Source of the DNA: Berberis thunbergii
Taxonomy: Eukaryota; Streptophyta; Magnoliopsida; Ranunculales; Berberidaceae
DNA length: 64,000 nt
Reading direction: 5' to 3'
Assembly: GCA_003290165.1 (NCBI GenBank)
Contig: QNQO01002075.1
Span: 91,611 to 155,610 of the forward strand
Shown here: one piece after another, positions 31,780 to 43,137 of the stretch
How positions within the stretch are numbered: position 1 is the first letter of the stretch
Layout of the letters: every line of letters starts with the position of its first letter
Program-made: the position numbers and the translations under genes
The notes under the pieces: generated by a model
What the model saw: the letters and a program-made list of their open reading frames with translations, nothing else
Database searches by the model: none
Told to the model about the DNA's origin: nothing

Positions 31780-34700
31780 TTGTACCTGTAACAGGCCAGG
31801 GAATATGGCCAAGAACTGCCGGAATGGGTCTCGTCATGCTCCGCAGGCGAACCTAACTGAAGACCAACTTATAGCTATGATCCCTGATATCAACTTTGTT
31901 TGTGGATCTGAGAGGTGGTGGGTTGACACTGTTGCTTCTCAACATATTTGCTATGATCAAGAAATTTTCAAGTCTATTCCGAAGCTGAGGACAAGAAAGT
32001 GTTGCTAGGTGATTCCTACTCCACTATCGCTGTTGGAATTGGTGAAGTAGAATTGAAGTTTTCCTCTGGAAAGACCGTCATCCTGAAGGATGTCCTGCAT
32101 ACTCCGAAGATGAAGAAGAACTTAGTTTCTGGCTACCTTCTAAACAAGGTTGGGTTACTCAAATAATTGGGGCTGATTTGTATACCATTACTAAGAACAA
32201 TGTATTTGTGGGGAAGGGGTATGCCACTGATGGTATGTTTAAATTGAATGTTGATGCTAATAAAATTTCTACTTCTGCTTACATGTTGTATTCTTTAATA
32301 CCTGACATGCTAGACTCTATCATGTTAATAAGCGAATAATTCAAAACATGAGTAAGTTAGGACGAATTCCAAAAATGTCCTTGAATGACTTTGAAAAATG
32401 CAATTATTGTGGCCAAGCTAAGATAACCAAAACACCACATAAATATGTTGTTAGAGAATATGAACCTCTAGATTTAATATATTCAAACATATGTGAACTT
32501 GATGGTGTTTTGACTAGAAATGGAAAATATTACTTTATTACGTCCATTGATGATTGCTCCTCCGATTATACCTTTGTCAACATGATGAAAATAAGAGTGA
32601 AGCATTTGACATGATCAAAAATTTTCTAACAGAAGTTGAAAATCAGTTCAATAGAAAGATAAAGTGGTTTAGGAGTGATAGAGGCACTGAATATTATAGC
32701 GGCAAATTCATCGAGTTTTACAACTCTCATGGAATCATTCATGAAAAAACTGCACTGTACTCTCCTGAGATGAATGGAAAAGCTGAAAGAAAAAATAGAA
32801 CTCTTACTGAATCAACAATTTCCATTTTACTTAACTCTGGTGCTGCATCACACTGGTGGGGAAAGATTTTATTGACTGTCTATTATGTGCTAAAATAGAG
32901 TCCTAAGTTAAGAAGTAAAATTTCTCCTTATGAGATCTTGAAAAATAAACAACCAAACTTGTCATACTTCAAAACTTGTGGTTGCTTAGCTTATATAAGA
33001 ATTCCTTATCCAAAAAGGAACAAGCTTGCAAGTAGGGCATATGAGTGTGTATTTATTGGCTATGTCATTAACAGCAAAACCTATAGATTCTATAACCTTA
33101 ATGTTCATGCTGTCATAGAATTGAACGATTATGATTTCTATGAACATAGATTTCCTTTTATTTTGAGGAATAGTGGGGGTACATCCTCTAGTAATGTGCC
33201 AAAGATTAGGATGAATGAACACAATAAGGAAATAGAATCTTATCCTAGGAAAAGTAAACAAACCCGAACCTCTAAAGACTATGGCCTGACTTCTATGCCT
33301 TTACAGTAGAGGAGGATCCCCTTAACTTCCAAGAAGCCTTGTCCTCTATAGATGCCAACTTTTGGAAGAGGCTATTGATGATGAAATGGACTCTCTTGAG
33401 TCTAATAGAACTTGGCATTTAGTTGACTTGCCACCAGGTGGCAAGACAATAGGTTGTAAATGGGTATTTAAGAAGAAATTGAAACCCAATGGAAATGTTT
33501 AAAAGTGTAAGGCTCAACTTGTAGCAAAGGGTTAGACAGAGAGAAAATTTTGACTTTTTTGACACATACTCACTTGTTACGAGGATTACATCCATTCGAG
33601 TGCTAATTTCTCTTGCTGCTATTTATGATCTAGTATTGCACCAAATGGATGTTAAAACTGCTTTCCTAAATGGTGATTTAGTAGAAGAAATTTATATGGG
33701 CCAACCTTAAGGTTTTGTAATTCTAGGGAAAGAAGATAAAGTTTGCAAATTGGATAAATCACTTTATGGTTTGAAACAAGCACCAAAGCAATGGCATGAG
33801 AAATTTGATAATCGTGTTATCCCACATGATTTTAAAGTGAATGAAAGTGACAAATGTATTTATTATAAATCTGAAAATGGCATTTGCCCTATTATATGTC
33901 TATATGTGGATGATTTGCTTATCTTTGGTTCTAACATTCATGTCGTGAATAATGTGAAATCTTTGTTATGTGCAAATTTTGGTATGAAAGACCTTGGACA
34001 GGTAAGTGTAGTCCATGGTATTAAGATTACTATGTCTGAAAAGGGAATTTCTTTGGATCAATCACATTATGTTGAGAAGATCATAAAGAAATATAATTAC
34101 TCTCACTATAAACCTGCATGTACTCATGTACTCCTAATGATCCTAGTATAAAGTTGTTCAAGAACACCGGTAATGGTGTTAAAAAATTTGAGTATGCGAG
34201 CATCATTGGCAACCTTCGATATGTTACTAATTGCACTAGACCCAACATAGCCTATGTTGTGGGACTACCATGTAGATTTACTAGTAGACCTAATATAAAG
34301 CATTGGCATGCTATTGAAAGGGTCATGAGGTACCTAAATGGGACTATGAACCTTGGATTACACTAATAGAAGTTTCTCACTTTCCTTGAAGGATATAGTG
34401 ATGCTGATTGGAACACCCTCTCAGATTACTCTAAAGCAACTAGTGGCTATGTTTTAGTATAGCTGGTGCAGTTGTTTCTTGGAAATCAAATAAATGGACT
34501 ATTTTGGCACAATCCACGATGGAGTCTGAGATGATAGCACTAGCCACGGCTAGTGAGGGAGTAGGTTGGTTAAGAAACCTGCTAGCTGAGATCCCTCTAT
34601 GGGAAAAACCGATACCAACTGTCTTGATCCATTGCGAAAGTACTGTGGCTATTGCAAAGATACAAAACCGTTATTATAACAGCAAGAGACGACAAATACG

Positions 34701-34862
34701 TTGTAAGCACAGTACGGTTAGAGAGTTTCTATCTACTGAAGCTGTTAGAATGGATCATGTATGAACTGATGAGAACTTGGCTGATCTTTTGATGAAAGGA
34801 TTAGCTAGAAAGATGTTTTTGAGAACCTCGAAAGGAATGGGGCTTATGCCGTTAGATTGATG
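31780..34862 (+). pseudogene. Copia gag-pol polyprotein, degenerate
   Basis: Landmarks in order are a CCHC-like CNRPGNMAKNC (about 31790), protease WWVDTVASQHIC (31915), integrase zinc region HVNKRIIQN plus CNYCGQAK (32310-32420), integrase core FITSIDDCS, WFRSDRGTEYYSG and MNGKAERKNRTL (the D, D, E positions; 32535-32800), and the reverse transcriptase segments GCKWVFKKKL, HQMDVKTAFLNGDL, YGLKQAPKQWH and CLYVDDLLIFG (33450-33930). RNase H follows with SDADW, STMESEMIALATASEG and ENLADLL (34400-34790). The protease motif reads DTVA instead of D(S/T)GA. Stops occur at 32896, 33307, 33500 and 33706, among others. The enzymes would copy and integrate the element, but none is intact. Confidence 0.93.
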
Positions 34863-35389
34863 AGACATTCATGATGCTTGCCCGACCTATAGACTGGAGA
34901 CCCCAAGAAATAGGTTCAATGGGTAATAACAAGTTGTGAATGATATGAGGTGAATCATGCTAATTTTATTATAAATTCATTCCTAGATTGAAGCATGAGT
35001 TCCTGAAGTGATAGTAGGATGAGTTAACACTCTTAATGAGATCTATACTCTATGTGGACTAGAGTACCTAACTATAGGAGTACTCTTGATAGACTCACCT
35101 AATTGATTGTGGAAGTATGGCCATTTCCTATGGAATTTGTAGGCAAATTTTATAGAGCTTTCACTACACTGGGATATACGTGCATGGCCTCAACGCATGG
35201 GCTATTTATACTTCACTCTGGTAAAGTTATGTGTGTAATGTTGTTAGAGATAGAATTCAAAATTACGAGTTACTCTAATATAATCTAAATCATGAACACC
35301 GCGCAAGAGTTTCAAGTTGAAAAACATTTTTGTTTATCCACAATCTTATATAGTATATATTGCTCGATGAAGAAATGTTTTTTCAAATT

Positions 35390-35402
35390 TCAAGTGGGGG
35401 AT
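35390..35402 (+). promoter_or_regulatory. Polypurine tract of the Copia element
   Basis: CAAGTGGGGGATT lies immediately before the LTR start TGTTGGAA. This is the usual plus-strand priming site of plant Copia elements. Confidence 0.85.
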
Positions 35403-36073
35403 TGTTGGAACATGAGTGCGAATTTAAAAAAAAAAAAAAAGGAAATGTTTTTCTAACTTTCAATCTCTGTTTAAACTTGTATAGTCTCATATCCTTTATG
35501 TAACTCACTTTGGAGGAGTTAATAAGGATAGTTTTTTAACTTGGATTTGGACCCCAAAGGGTACCCACTTTTGTGGAGGAGGGAGGAGATAGACCAATGT
35601 TGGTCCACTCCACACGCGCCGCCGTCGCCATCCGACCGGGTTGGGATGAGATTTAACATTTAATTTGAAAATATCTTTTTATTTTTTCTACTAGGTCAGA
35701 GGAGACCCAGTCTTCTCTCCACCAACCCGCGTTTTTCATGATCTTTTCCACTTATTTAGCCAGTTTCGATAGCAAAATATATCAGAGTTTCCAAAACTTT
35801 GTTTCTTCAAACAGCTATAGTTTTGTTTGTTAAGTTTTCAAAATTCTTGGTTTCTTTGTTGTGATTGGTTTGTGATTCCGAGCAATAAAAATTTGGGTGA
35901 TAAATTTCCATTCTTCATTCGGTGCATGTGATTGAACGAGACAGAAAGAGATTTTGAGTTGTTTTATCCTGGGACGTCGGGGCTTACAGACTGCTTGCAT
36001 AAACTTGGGCAGAGCCACAAAATTTTGGTAACTTTATTACTATTTAATTTTGCAGCAACTATATTTTCCAACA
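35403..36073 (+). repeat. 3' LTR of the Copia element
   Basis: Starts TGTTGGAACATG and ends ATTTTCCAACA, giving the perfect terminal inverted pair TGTTGGAA/TTCCAACA, 671 bp apart. The polypurine tract precedes it. An A-run interrupts it at 35427-35441. Confidence 0.88.
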
Positions 36074-36390
36074 GAAAAACTCGATCATTGAATTCTGAAC
36101 AGGTTTGTTATCTCAGTGATACACATCACACATTTTCTATTATTAGTAGGGTCATGAATGGTATACAACTGTGCTTATCCACCTACCCATTATTTCATGC
36201 TGAGAGCTTGGGTTTTCCTTATCCAACCTGAATATGCAGAAATTATGTCTTATTTTGGCAAAGATTTTATTTCATTGGTCGTGATTAGAAGATATAACTT
36301 TGATCATGTAGATTCTGTAGAGGTGGAATTTGTGTATGTCCTTTTCTCTATTTATTTCTTGTCTGATCGCATAAGTGTGTCACTTTGCAG
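36074..36390. other. No gene recognised
   Basis: Flanking DNA between the Copia LTR and an isolated exon-like segment. It may be intron sequence of that exon's gene. Confidence 0.35.
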
Positions 36391-36488
36391 GTAAGGAGTT
36401 GGAAAAACTTGCCTTGGAAACTGGATTTGCTAATGCCAAGCAGTATGAAATTTTAGGTTTCATGGGTAATTTAGTAGTCAAGCATTAA
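36391..36488 (+). pseudogene. Isolated terminal exon, possibly O-methyltransferase
   Basis: After an acceptor-like TTTGCAG the frame reads GKELEKLALETGFANAKQYE, ILGFMGNLVVKH and a TAA. The shape resembles the C-terminal end of plant class-II O-methyltransferases (an E-x-LA-x-x-x-GF core followed by a hydrophobic last strand). The match is short and from memory, so it is tentative. No other exon of such a gene was found within the flanking 1 kb. Confidence 0.35.
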
Positions 36489-36655
36489 AACTGTTCTCTA
36501 CCCTATTTGCTTGGTATACTTAAAACAAACCTTTTTTTATTTTTATTATTTTTTTTCTATATGGAAAATGACTACAAATTTATTGGCAATATAAAGTAGA
36601 GGACAAAGAGTTTGTGACGCCGAGCAGAATAGCGATTGTTCTGCAGGCTAGTTTT

Positions 36656-37103
36656 TACAGATAATCCACAGTGAAGAACACAAGAGAATCGCCCAAGAAC
36701 ACAGGTAAATAACTCTAATGTCAATTAAATTACTCAAATCAAAAGTCTCTTACAATATTGAGGAAGAGCTCTATTTATAGTGCTCAAATAACTTGAATAA
36801 TAAGCAGCCTATTCCTAAAAGAAAAAAAATTAGAATCAAATACTAAAATAACAAGCATTCTATTCCTAAAAGAAAAAGTAAAGTCTAATCTTAAAAGAAA
36901 AATTATAATCAAATACTAAAATAACAAGCATTTTATTCCTAAAAGAAAAGGTAAAGCTTAATCCTAAAAGGAAACTAAAAAGACTCATAATTAAATTGAA
37001 AGATCAAATTAGGAGCCCTAGAAACCTAAATTAGGAACCCTAGAAACCTAAATTAGAAACCCTAGAAACTCAAATTAGGAACCCTAGAAACCCTCTTGCA
37101 TTA
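36656..37103 (-). repeat. 3' LTR of the mannosidase-carrying element
   Basis: Minus-strand LTR starting TAATGCAAGAGGG, with CTATAAATAG at about 36771-36780. It is slightly diverged from its partner at 37809-38270, which indicates an insertion that is not very recent. Confidence 0.8.
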
Positions 37104-37255
37104 GTCGCCCCGGGTTGGAAAGAACTCGTCCTTGAGTTCACAATAGCTTCAACGAAATCCTTTGGCGGCAGCCCAGGAGGAAGATCCTCTGGTATCAGGT
37201 CAGAAAACTCTACTAGTTGTTGCACCTCCACTGTTAAATCTGGATTCACGTCTAC

Positions 37256-37531
37256 TGCCAAATAGTAACCACTCATCATCCTAACATATCGCTTGATGGC
37301 TAGCCTATTGGTGAAATAACCTGGCCAGTACGCATTTGTACGGGCTGCATATGGGAAGAAGTCATCAGTGTGAATTGGCCATGTCTCATTTACTGCATGC
37401 TTTGCATCAGTATATATTGATGGGGTGGAGTAAAGGGAATTCACGCGCTCATTCATATTGACATAAGGAATGCAGTTATCCATCTGCTTGAACCATGTAT
37501 GAGCATAATAATACTTAAAATCTATCCCCAC
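37256..37531 (-). pseudogene. Captured exon of lysosomal/vacuolar-type alpha-mannosidase (GH38)
   Basis: GH38 alpha-mannosidases trim mannose from N-glycans. The 92-codon open segment reads GIDFKYYYAHTWFKQMDN, RVNSLYSTPSIYTDAK, ETWPIHTDDFFPYA, NAYWPGYFTNRLAIKRYVRM and MSGYYLA. This is a collinear stretch of the family around the conserved TDDFFPY and YFTSRP blocks. The segment starts right after CAG, as at an exon border. It has no stop and then runs in frame into VDVNPDLTVEVQQLVEFSD and LIPEDLPPGLPP, which resembles Gypsy pol-type sequence. The catalytic Asp of GH38 lies in other exons and is absent. No full mannosidase gene is in the window. Confidence 0.88.
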
Positions 37532-37808
37532 CTGCTCAAAGCTTCTTCTAGAGATTTTGCTTCGAGAACTGGGAGCTCTATATTGGTTTCTATGGGATTT
37601 TGATCCTGGTTGGGCATCTCCAAGTCCTCAAGGACCCAACCTCCTTCCCCATCATTTTCATCGTGCACTTCACCGTCTTCAAGAACAACTCCAACATCCC
37701 CATTATGCTAACCATCTGCATCGACAATATCCAACTCTTCATCAGTGTCATACACAGACTCTCCAAGCTCTTCAATTTCGTCTACCACATCTTCCTCAAT
37801 TAGGAGAT
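37532..37808 (-). pseudogene. Acidic leader of the mannosidase-carrying element
   Basis: On the minus strand one frame reads EEDVVDEIEELGESVYDTDE, ELDIVDADG, a stop, then NGDVGVVLEDGEVHDENDGE and LEAKSLEEALSRWG. It lies between the 5' LTR and the mannosidase exon. It is highly acidic and has no recognised domain. It may be part of a former gag or a second captured host piece. Confidence 0.4.
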
Positions 37809-38270
37809 TGTTAATCTACACGGAAGAACACAAGAGAATTTCCCAATAAAATAAAGAAATAACTCTAATGTAAATTAAATTACTCAAATCAAAGGTCTCT
37901 TACAATATTGAGGAAGAACTCTATTTATAGTGCTCAAATAACTTGAATAATAAGCAACCTATTCTCAAAAGAAAAAATTAGAATCAAATACTAAAATAAC
38001 AAGCATTCTATTCCTAAAAGAAAAATAAAGTCTAATCCGAAAAGGAAATTGTTTATTCCTAAAAGAAAATTAGAATCAAATACTAAAATAACAAGCATTC
38101 TATTTCTAAAAGAAAAGGTAAAGCTTAATCCTAAAAGGAAACTAAAATGACTCTTAATTAAATTGAAAGAGCAAATTAGGAATCCTAGAAACCTAAATAA
38201 TAAACCTTAGAAACCCAAATTAGAAACCCTAGAAACTCAAATTAGGAACCCTAGAAACCCTCCTGCATCA
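37809..38270 (-). repeat. 5' LTR of the mannosidase-carrying element
   Basis: Minus-strand LTR starting TGATGCAGGAGGG, with the same TATA box (near 37920-37930) and ending GATTAACA. It contains a local duplication of the phrase ATTCCTAAAAGAAAA. No clear tRNA-complementary primer site follows it. Confidence 0.8.
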
Positions 38271-39020
38271 GTTTGGTAGTATTATGTCCCATGTTATGCT
38301 TGTAGATATGCTCAAATATGCAATTTATAATGTTTACCTTGAATTCTTTTGTGCTGGATAACATTGTCTTTTAAGCATTGAAGGTAAACTTAATTGCTTC
38401 ATTTTTTTCAAATGATATTCTAACACTAAGGGTGGGCACAGTTTGATGCCAACCTTTCACTGGTACCATTCCTGCAATCTGAAATTGAGAAGAATTAGGG
38501 CTAAAAAAATGAACGAGCTTTCTAGTTTCTCAAACAACCTTTCAATTTGGTTTTGTAAAATTTTGAAGCCGAAGTAGTCAGTTCGCTTATCGGTTTTAGG
38601 TTGAAAAATAAAATTACCAAACTGATACATATGGTTACTTTTTTTAAGTATGCAATATAAAATCTATGTAGTAAGGCAGAAAAGACATTGTTTGCTTTGA
38701 AGACAAAGATAGCCAAGGGCTAAGATTAAAAGTTGTAAAATTGTTAAGGGTCAAGACATGTACTTATATAATGGTATGGATTGTAGATGAAGCACACCTA
38801 AAAGGGCGAAACAAAAGCTACATATAAACTTACAATCTATATCGAAGAATATAAGATGTACAAGTGGTAGAGAGAGAAAATGTTTTATTTTAGATTATAA
38901 AACTTATAATTATCATAAGTTTTTATTTAATTGTCTGATTTTGGTAAACTTGGTATCGTTGAAATGTATTTTTGAATATCTTTCAAATAAAATCAATGAT
39001 CTATTTCAAGGTATATTTCG
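38271..39020. other. AT-rich, possible hAT-like end
   Basis: Near 38427 the sequence TAAGGGTGGGCA is followed by CGGTTTTAGG-like motifs (to 38640). A similar inverted arrangement, ending AACAACCCTAAG, lies at 43440-43557. Together they may be the two ends of an element into which the 39-43-kb repeats were inserted. There is no gene. Confidence 0.3.
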
Positions 39021-39959
39021 CCCTCAACTTGTCGATGTCCACCAAGAACAAGAACGGTCGGGATTGATGGATCTCAAAAACTCCTTGAATTAATGGCATG
39101 TGACAAGATGGCCGAAGGGGAGTTTACCTGCAAAGACACTCCGATGCTCAAGTCAGTTCAGAGCTCTAGAAGTGTGCAAGTACAAATGAGAAAGATTTTG
39201 TAACTTTGAATGTACGTGACATTTATATTTGTAACAGAATTTTGTAACTACGTATGTAGTTGTCATGTTTGGGAGAATCCTGTATTTACGTTGTAATGGA
39301 CTAAGTTTCCTTGACTTGTGTACATCGTAGCCTACATGGAAATGCCCAATGGTTAATTTGGAACTCCTTGCTAACGGTGGATTGTGCATAACGTTTTTTC
39401 AGTCAATGGCTAGTTCGTGGTTTTGGCTAGTCAACTGTTAGCCACTGATAGGTCATCCTCAAGTCTCCGAGTACTCGATGGTTAACGAAACTTGGTTACT
39501 CGATTAATGACTTTTAACATTTGGTGTGATTATCCATTGTGAGGATTAGTGTAACGTATGGATAATCTTACTCGTTGCGCAACTCGAGGTATTCTAACGT
39601 GGAAATTGAGGCATGTGTAAGATGGCTCAACACACCGCCCCTTTCTTAATTGTTTTGCTTGTCCAAGGGATTAAGAAATTAAATTCAAAATTTTTACGTT
39701 GTTCATGGGTATTTCTTTAAAGTTTTTCTGACAATTATGCCTTAAGATCGTGAATGTTATGAAATTCGTAGGATTTTGATTCCAATATTTTGGAAGCTGA
39801 AATTTTTTCATAACTTTGAAGAAGTTCTGGAGACGGAGAATTCTATAACTTTGAAGAATGAAACTTATTTAGTTTCAAAGTTTGAAATTTCCTAAGCTCA
39901 AAGACGGAAAGTTTCGTAGCTGGGAATACAGAAACTTTCATAACTCTGAAGTCAAAAAC

Positions 39960-40860
39960 TTCTTTAATTCAGAGGATGAACAATCATGTTATTAAAACAG
40001 ATGATTCTAATATGAAAATAAACAATTCGTTTGAAAACTGACAATTCCTTGATTTTTTTAATAATGGCAATGCCATTGAAACGAACAATTTCGTTCTAAA
40101 TAAGGGAAATTCTTTATTTTGAAGGACAATGTCGTTCATAAAACGGACAATTTCTTGCTACAAAACCTTCGTAACTCTAACATAAAAACTTCTTTAATTC
40201 TGAGGATGAACAATTATTTTATTAAAATAGATGATTCCATTATGGAAACAAACCATTCCTTTATTTTGAATAAAGCAATGTCGTTGTTGAAACTTGAATC
40301 AAATAATTTTGTTCTGAAAACGAAAAATTCTTTGATTTTGAAGAACAATATCGTTCATAAAACGAAAAATCCCTTGATTTTGAATAAGGACAATGTTGTT
40401 AAAGAAACGTACGATTCCACCATGAAAATGGACAATTCATTGATTTTGAAGAAAAACCTGAAAATGGATAATTTCTTGACTTTGAAGGACAATGTTGTTT
40501 CACAATTATGTTAAAAAGATGGACAATTCCTTGATTTTGAAGATGGATAATAATGCCATTATGAAAACAAACAATTCCTTGATTTTGAAAAAGGATAATT
40601 CTTTAACTTTGAGAAAGGACTATGTCGTTATGAAAATGAAAAATTCCTTAATTTTGAAGAAGAACAATGTCGTTACGGAAACAAACGATTCCAAGATGAA
40701 AAATGGACAATTCCGTTTTGAAAATAGACAATTCCTTGGTTTTTTAATAAAGACATGAAAACAGATAATTTTTTTATTTTAAAGGACAATGTTGTTACAG
40801 AAACCAATTCCTTGATTTTTAAGGACAATGTTGTTAAATTCCTTAATTTTTTAAATATAC
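39960..40860 (+). repeat. Minisatellite with periodic coding-like pattern
   Basis: A phrase like GACAATTCCTTGATTTTGAA followed by AAGGACAATGTCGTT recurs more than a dozen times with 40-60-bp spacing. Because the sub-units often keep the frame, one frame shows repeated DNSLIL-K-DNVV blocks for 131 codons (40119-40511). There are stops and frame changes across the array, and no start context or family match. Confidence 0.7.
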
Positions 40861-40884
40861 AAATCCCCACAATTTTAAGTTTTA

Positions 40885-41280
40885 CTGCAAGTACACATGA
40901 AGATTTCTCATTATTGTAGTTTGCATCAGCATATTGTCATGTTCGGCATGTATAGGACTTTTATTTTACTACTTCTGGTACGCATGGTGATTTTCCATTA
41001 TTGTAGTTTGCGTAAGTCTACCATCATTTTCAATGTGCATAGGACTTTGAATTTACTACTAACCGATACGCATGAGAATTTACCATGAGTGTAATCTGTG
41101 TACGCCTATTGTCATGTTCAACGCGTAGGACTTCTATTTTACTACTACCACTATGTGTGGGACTCCGAATACAGTAGTTCGCGCGCATTAGCATACTGTG
41201 ATGTTCGGCGTGCTTAGAAATTTAATTTTACTACTACTAATATGCATGTGGATTTCCCACAACAGTAGTTCTCGTAAGGA
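40885..41280 (+). repeat. Second minisatellite, unit about 90 bp
   Basis: Four to five diverged units. Landmarks are ATTGTAGTTTGC, TTGTCATGTTCGGC, ATAGGACTTTTATTTTACTAC and TACGCATG. It follows directly on the previous array. Confidence 0.75.
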
Positions 41281-42553
41281 ATTTTTATTAATGTATTGGG
41301 TTATCTATTGGGTTACACAAATATGGATTTATTCACACAAAGATTACAAAAATTTCTAGACCTTTGAATGAGAATATGAAAGAGGAATAATCGATTGTTG
41401 AAATCTTTTGCGTAGACGATAAATGTAATTTATTTGTGGTAGTATATTCTGGTAATTCAGTATTGCCTGTTTAAATACTACCTAAATACCAAGTGATGTG
41501 TTAAATTGGGTACTCCTATGTCGCAATTGTCATAAATGTTTTGATAGGATAATGCTAGTTGCGTGATTTAGTAACCAAGTCATCATCAAGGATTGTGATT
41601 TCTCAAAATTACATGAAATTTCGCCTAAATTTTCATTTTTATGAAATTACGAAAAGTAAAATGGCAAAAGAAAAAGTTACATTTTTTCAAGGGTTTTTTC
41701 GAAAAACTTTGGAGGCCTTTTTGTAAATTTCGGGTTTTTTTTTTTGTAAATTTCATTAGTTTCGTAAAAATACAAAAAACAGCTACTAAAAATTACATTT
41801 TTTTGAGGAAATTTTCCAACAATTTCGGGATTTTTTCAAACATTTCGATTTTTTTTTCTAATTATCATTTATTCTAATTATTTATTGCTTTTTTAAGCCA
41901 CCCCTAATTTCCTAATTCTCACTTCTTCTACTGATATATTGATTTTTTAAACTACCCCTTGATTTTCTAATTATTGGTATTTTAGTTTCATTTAATGTGT
42001 TTAATACATTTATTTACTTGCATATTATTTTTTTCACATATTTAATATACCCTTGAAATTCATTATATATTTCATGTATCCTCGAAGTTTTACGGTTTTT
42101 CATTACACTGAAATATTTCTTAAAATCAGGATATGAAAATTAACTTGAAAAACAAAATCACAATCCTTGGTCATCATTAGTTGGACATGATCTGATTTGG
42201 TTGTTTCGTTCGCCAGTGTTGGGACATTTCTAGTTCAGCATTTCCAATGTTTGCCAGTAAAGTTGGCCCAGCCGAGTATTCGCTAAACAAGTCGTCCTAG
42301 TTCGGCATTCCTTTCTTTGGGTTTTTGATGGCTTTGTAAGGTATCCAAATGAAGTTAAAGTCTTTGTGTAAAGTTTGTGCAAAACTAACCTCTGCATTCT
42401 CTTAACAGCCCTAGTTTCGACCAAATAAATGTATATGTTGATTTTCTGATACAATGACTTGTGGTGGCGTTAACTATAGTCGCTACAAAGATTGCTTAAA
42501 TCTTTGAAGGAGAGAACAATAGTTTTTCGTCATCTCCCAACAAATGTTGCCAA
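41281..42553. other. AT-rich, no gene recognised
   Basis: Long poly-T/A-biased stretch with short Lys/Phe-rich open frames only. It is part of the core of the LTR-like element. Confidence 0.5.
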
Positions 42554-43137
42554 AGATGTCAGGGCAAAATTTCCCTTTGAATTCTCGTATGAGTAGGAAC
42601 GGTCGAGATTAGTGGATCTGGGAGGTTTACCCAGAAAGAAATGCCGACACTCAAGTAACTTCATAGCCAATTGTTTTTGGGACTCAATTGTGTTTATAGC
42701 AAATGTGACTGCCCATGTAGTTTTCATGTTTGCGAGAACCCAGGATTTACTTTGTAGTGTAGGAAATGTCCTTGACGTGTAAACATCGTGACCTATGTGG
42801 CAACGCCCAATGGTTTAATTTAGGGCTCCTTTTTCTCCGGGGATTTTCATAATGGAAATCCCTAGTCATCGAGGATTGTTCGTATTAGGACATTGGTTAA
42901 TACATGTCAATGTTCTTTAATCAACGACTAGTCCACAGTTTGGGCTAGTCAATGTTCTCAAGTCTCCGACTAGCTGTCCTTAAGTTATCGAGTAGTCAAT
43001 GGTTAACCAAACTTGATTTTAATCTTTGGTGTGATTATCCATTGCGAGGTTATGTATACCATATGTATAATCTTGTCGCACATCTCAAGGCATTCTAACA
43101 TTGAAATCGAGACATGCGTAAGATGGGTCCACACAAT

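Larger units (their letters stand above)
31600..36073 (+). mobile_element. Ty1/Copia LTR retrotransposon, 5'-truncated, with 3' LTR
   Basis: The polyprotein order is that of Copia: gag zinc knuckle, protease, integrase, reverse transcriptase, RNase H (31780-34850), then a polypurine tract and a 671-bp 3' LTR. No 5' LTR or primer-binding site is found upstream. The reading frame is broken by many stops and small indels, so it is inactive. Confidence 0.93.
36656..38270 (-). mobile_element. Short non-autonomous LTR retrotransposon with captured alpha-mannosidase exon
   Basis: Two direct repeats of about 450 bp (36656-37103 and 37809-38270) flank a 705-bp interior. They align closely for most of their length, for example ACTCTAATGT(C/A)AATTAAA and ATTGAGGAAGA(G/A)CTCTAT. 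Each has a minus-strand TATA box (CTATAAATAG), so the element reads right to left. The 5' LTR starts TGATGCAGGAGGG and ends GATTAACA. The interior has an acidic gag/pol-like piece, an exon of lysosomal-type alpha-mannosidase, and a tail (RTSSFQPGATNARGF) of the kind that ends Gypsy polyproteins next to the LTR. Flanks GTTTT (36651-36655) and GTTTG (38271-38275) may be a 5-bp duplication with one change. It has no enzymes of its own. Confidence 0.82.
39022..43137. mobile_element. LTR-like direct repeats enclosing a non-coding AT-rich core
   Basis: A diverged direct repeat of about 600 bp occurs at about 39022-39641 and 42554-43137. Shared landmarks in order are AGGAACGGTCG/CAAGAACGGTCGG, TAGTTTTCATGTTTG/TAGTTGTCATGTTTG, CCTTGACGTG/CCTTGACTTG, CGCCCAATGG/TGCCCAATGG, TTGGTGTGATTATCCATTG and AAGATGG(C/G)TC(A/C)ACACA. 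The core of about 2.9 kb has no recognisable gag or pol but holds two minisatellites. The layout suits an old large retrotransposon derivative (LARD). Primer-binding and polypurine sites were not identified. Confidence 0.55.

Noticed and set aside
40119..40511. A 131-codon repetitive protein gene
   Set aside because: The frame is a by-product of a minisatellite whose unit length often keeps phase; stops and phase changes occur across the array and there is no gene context.
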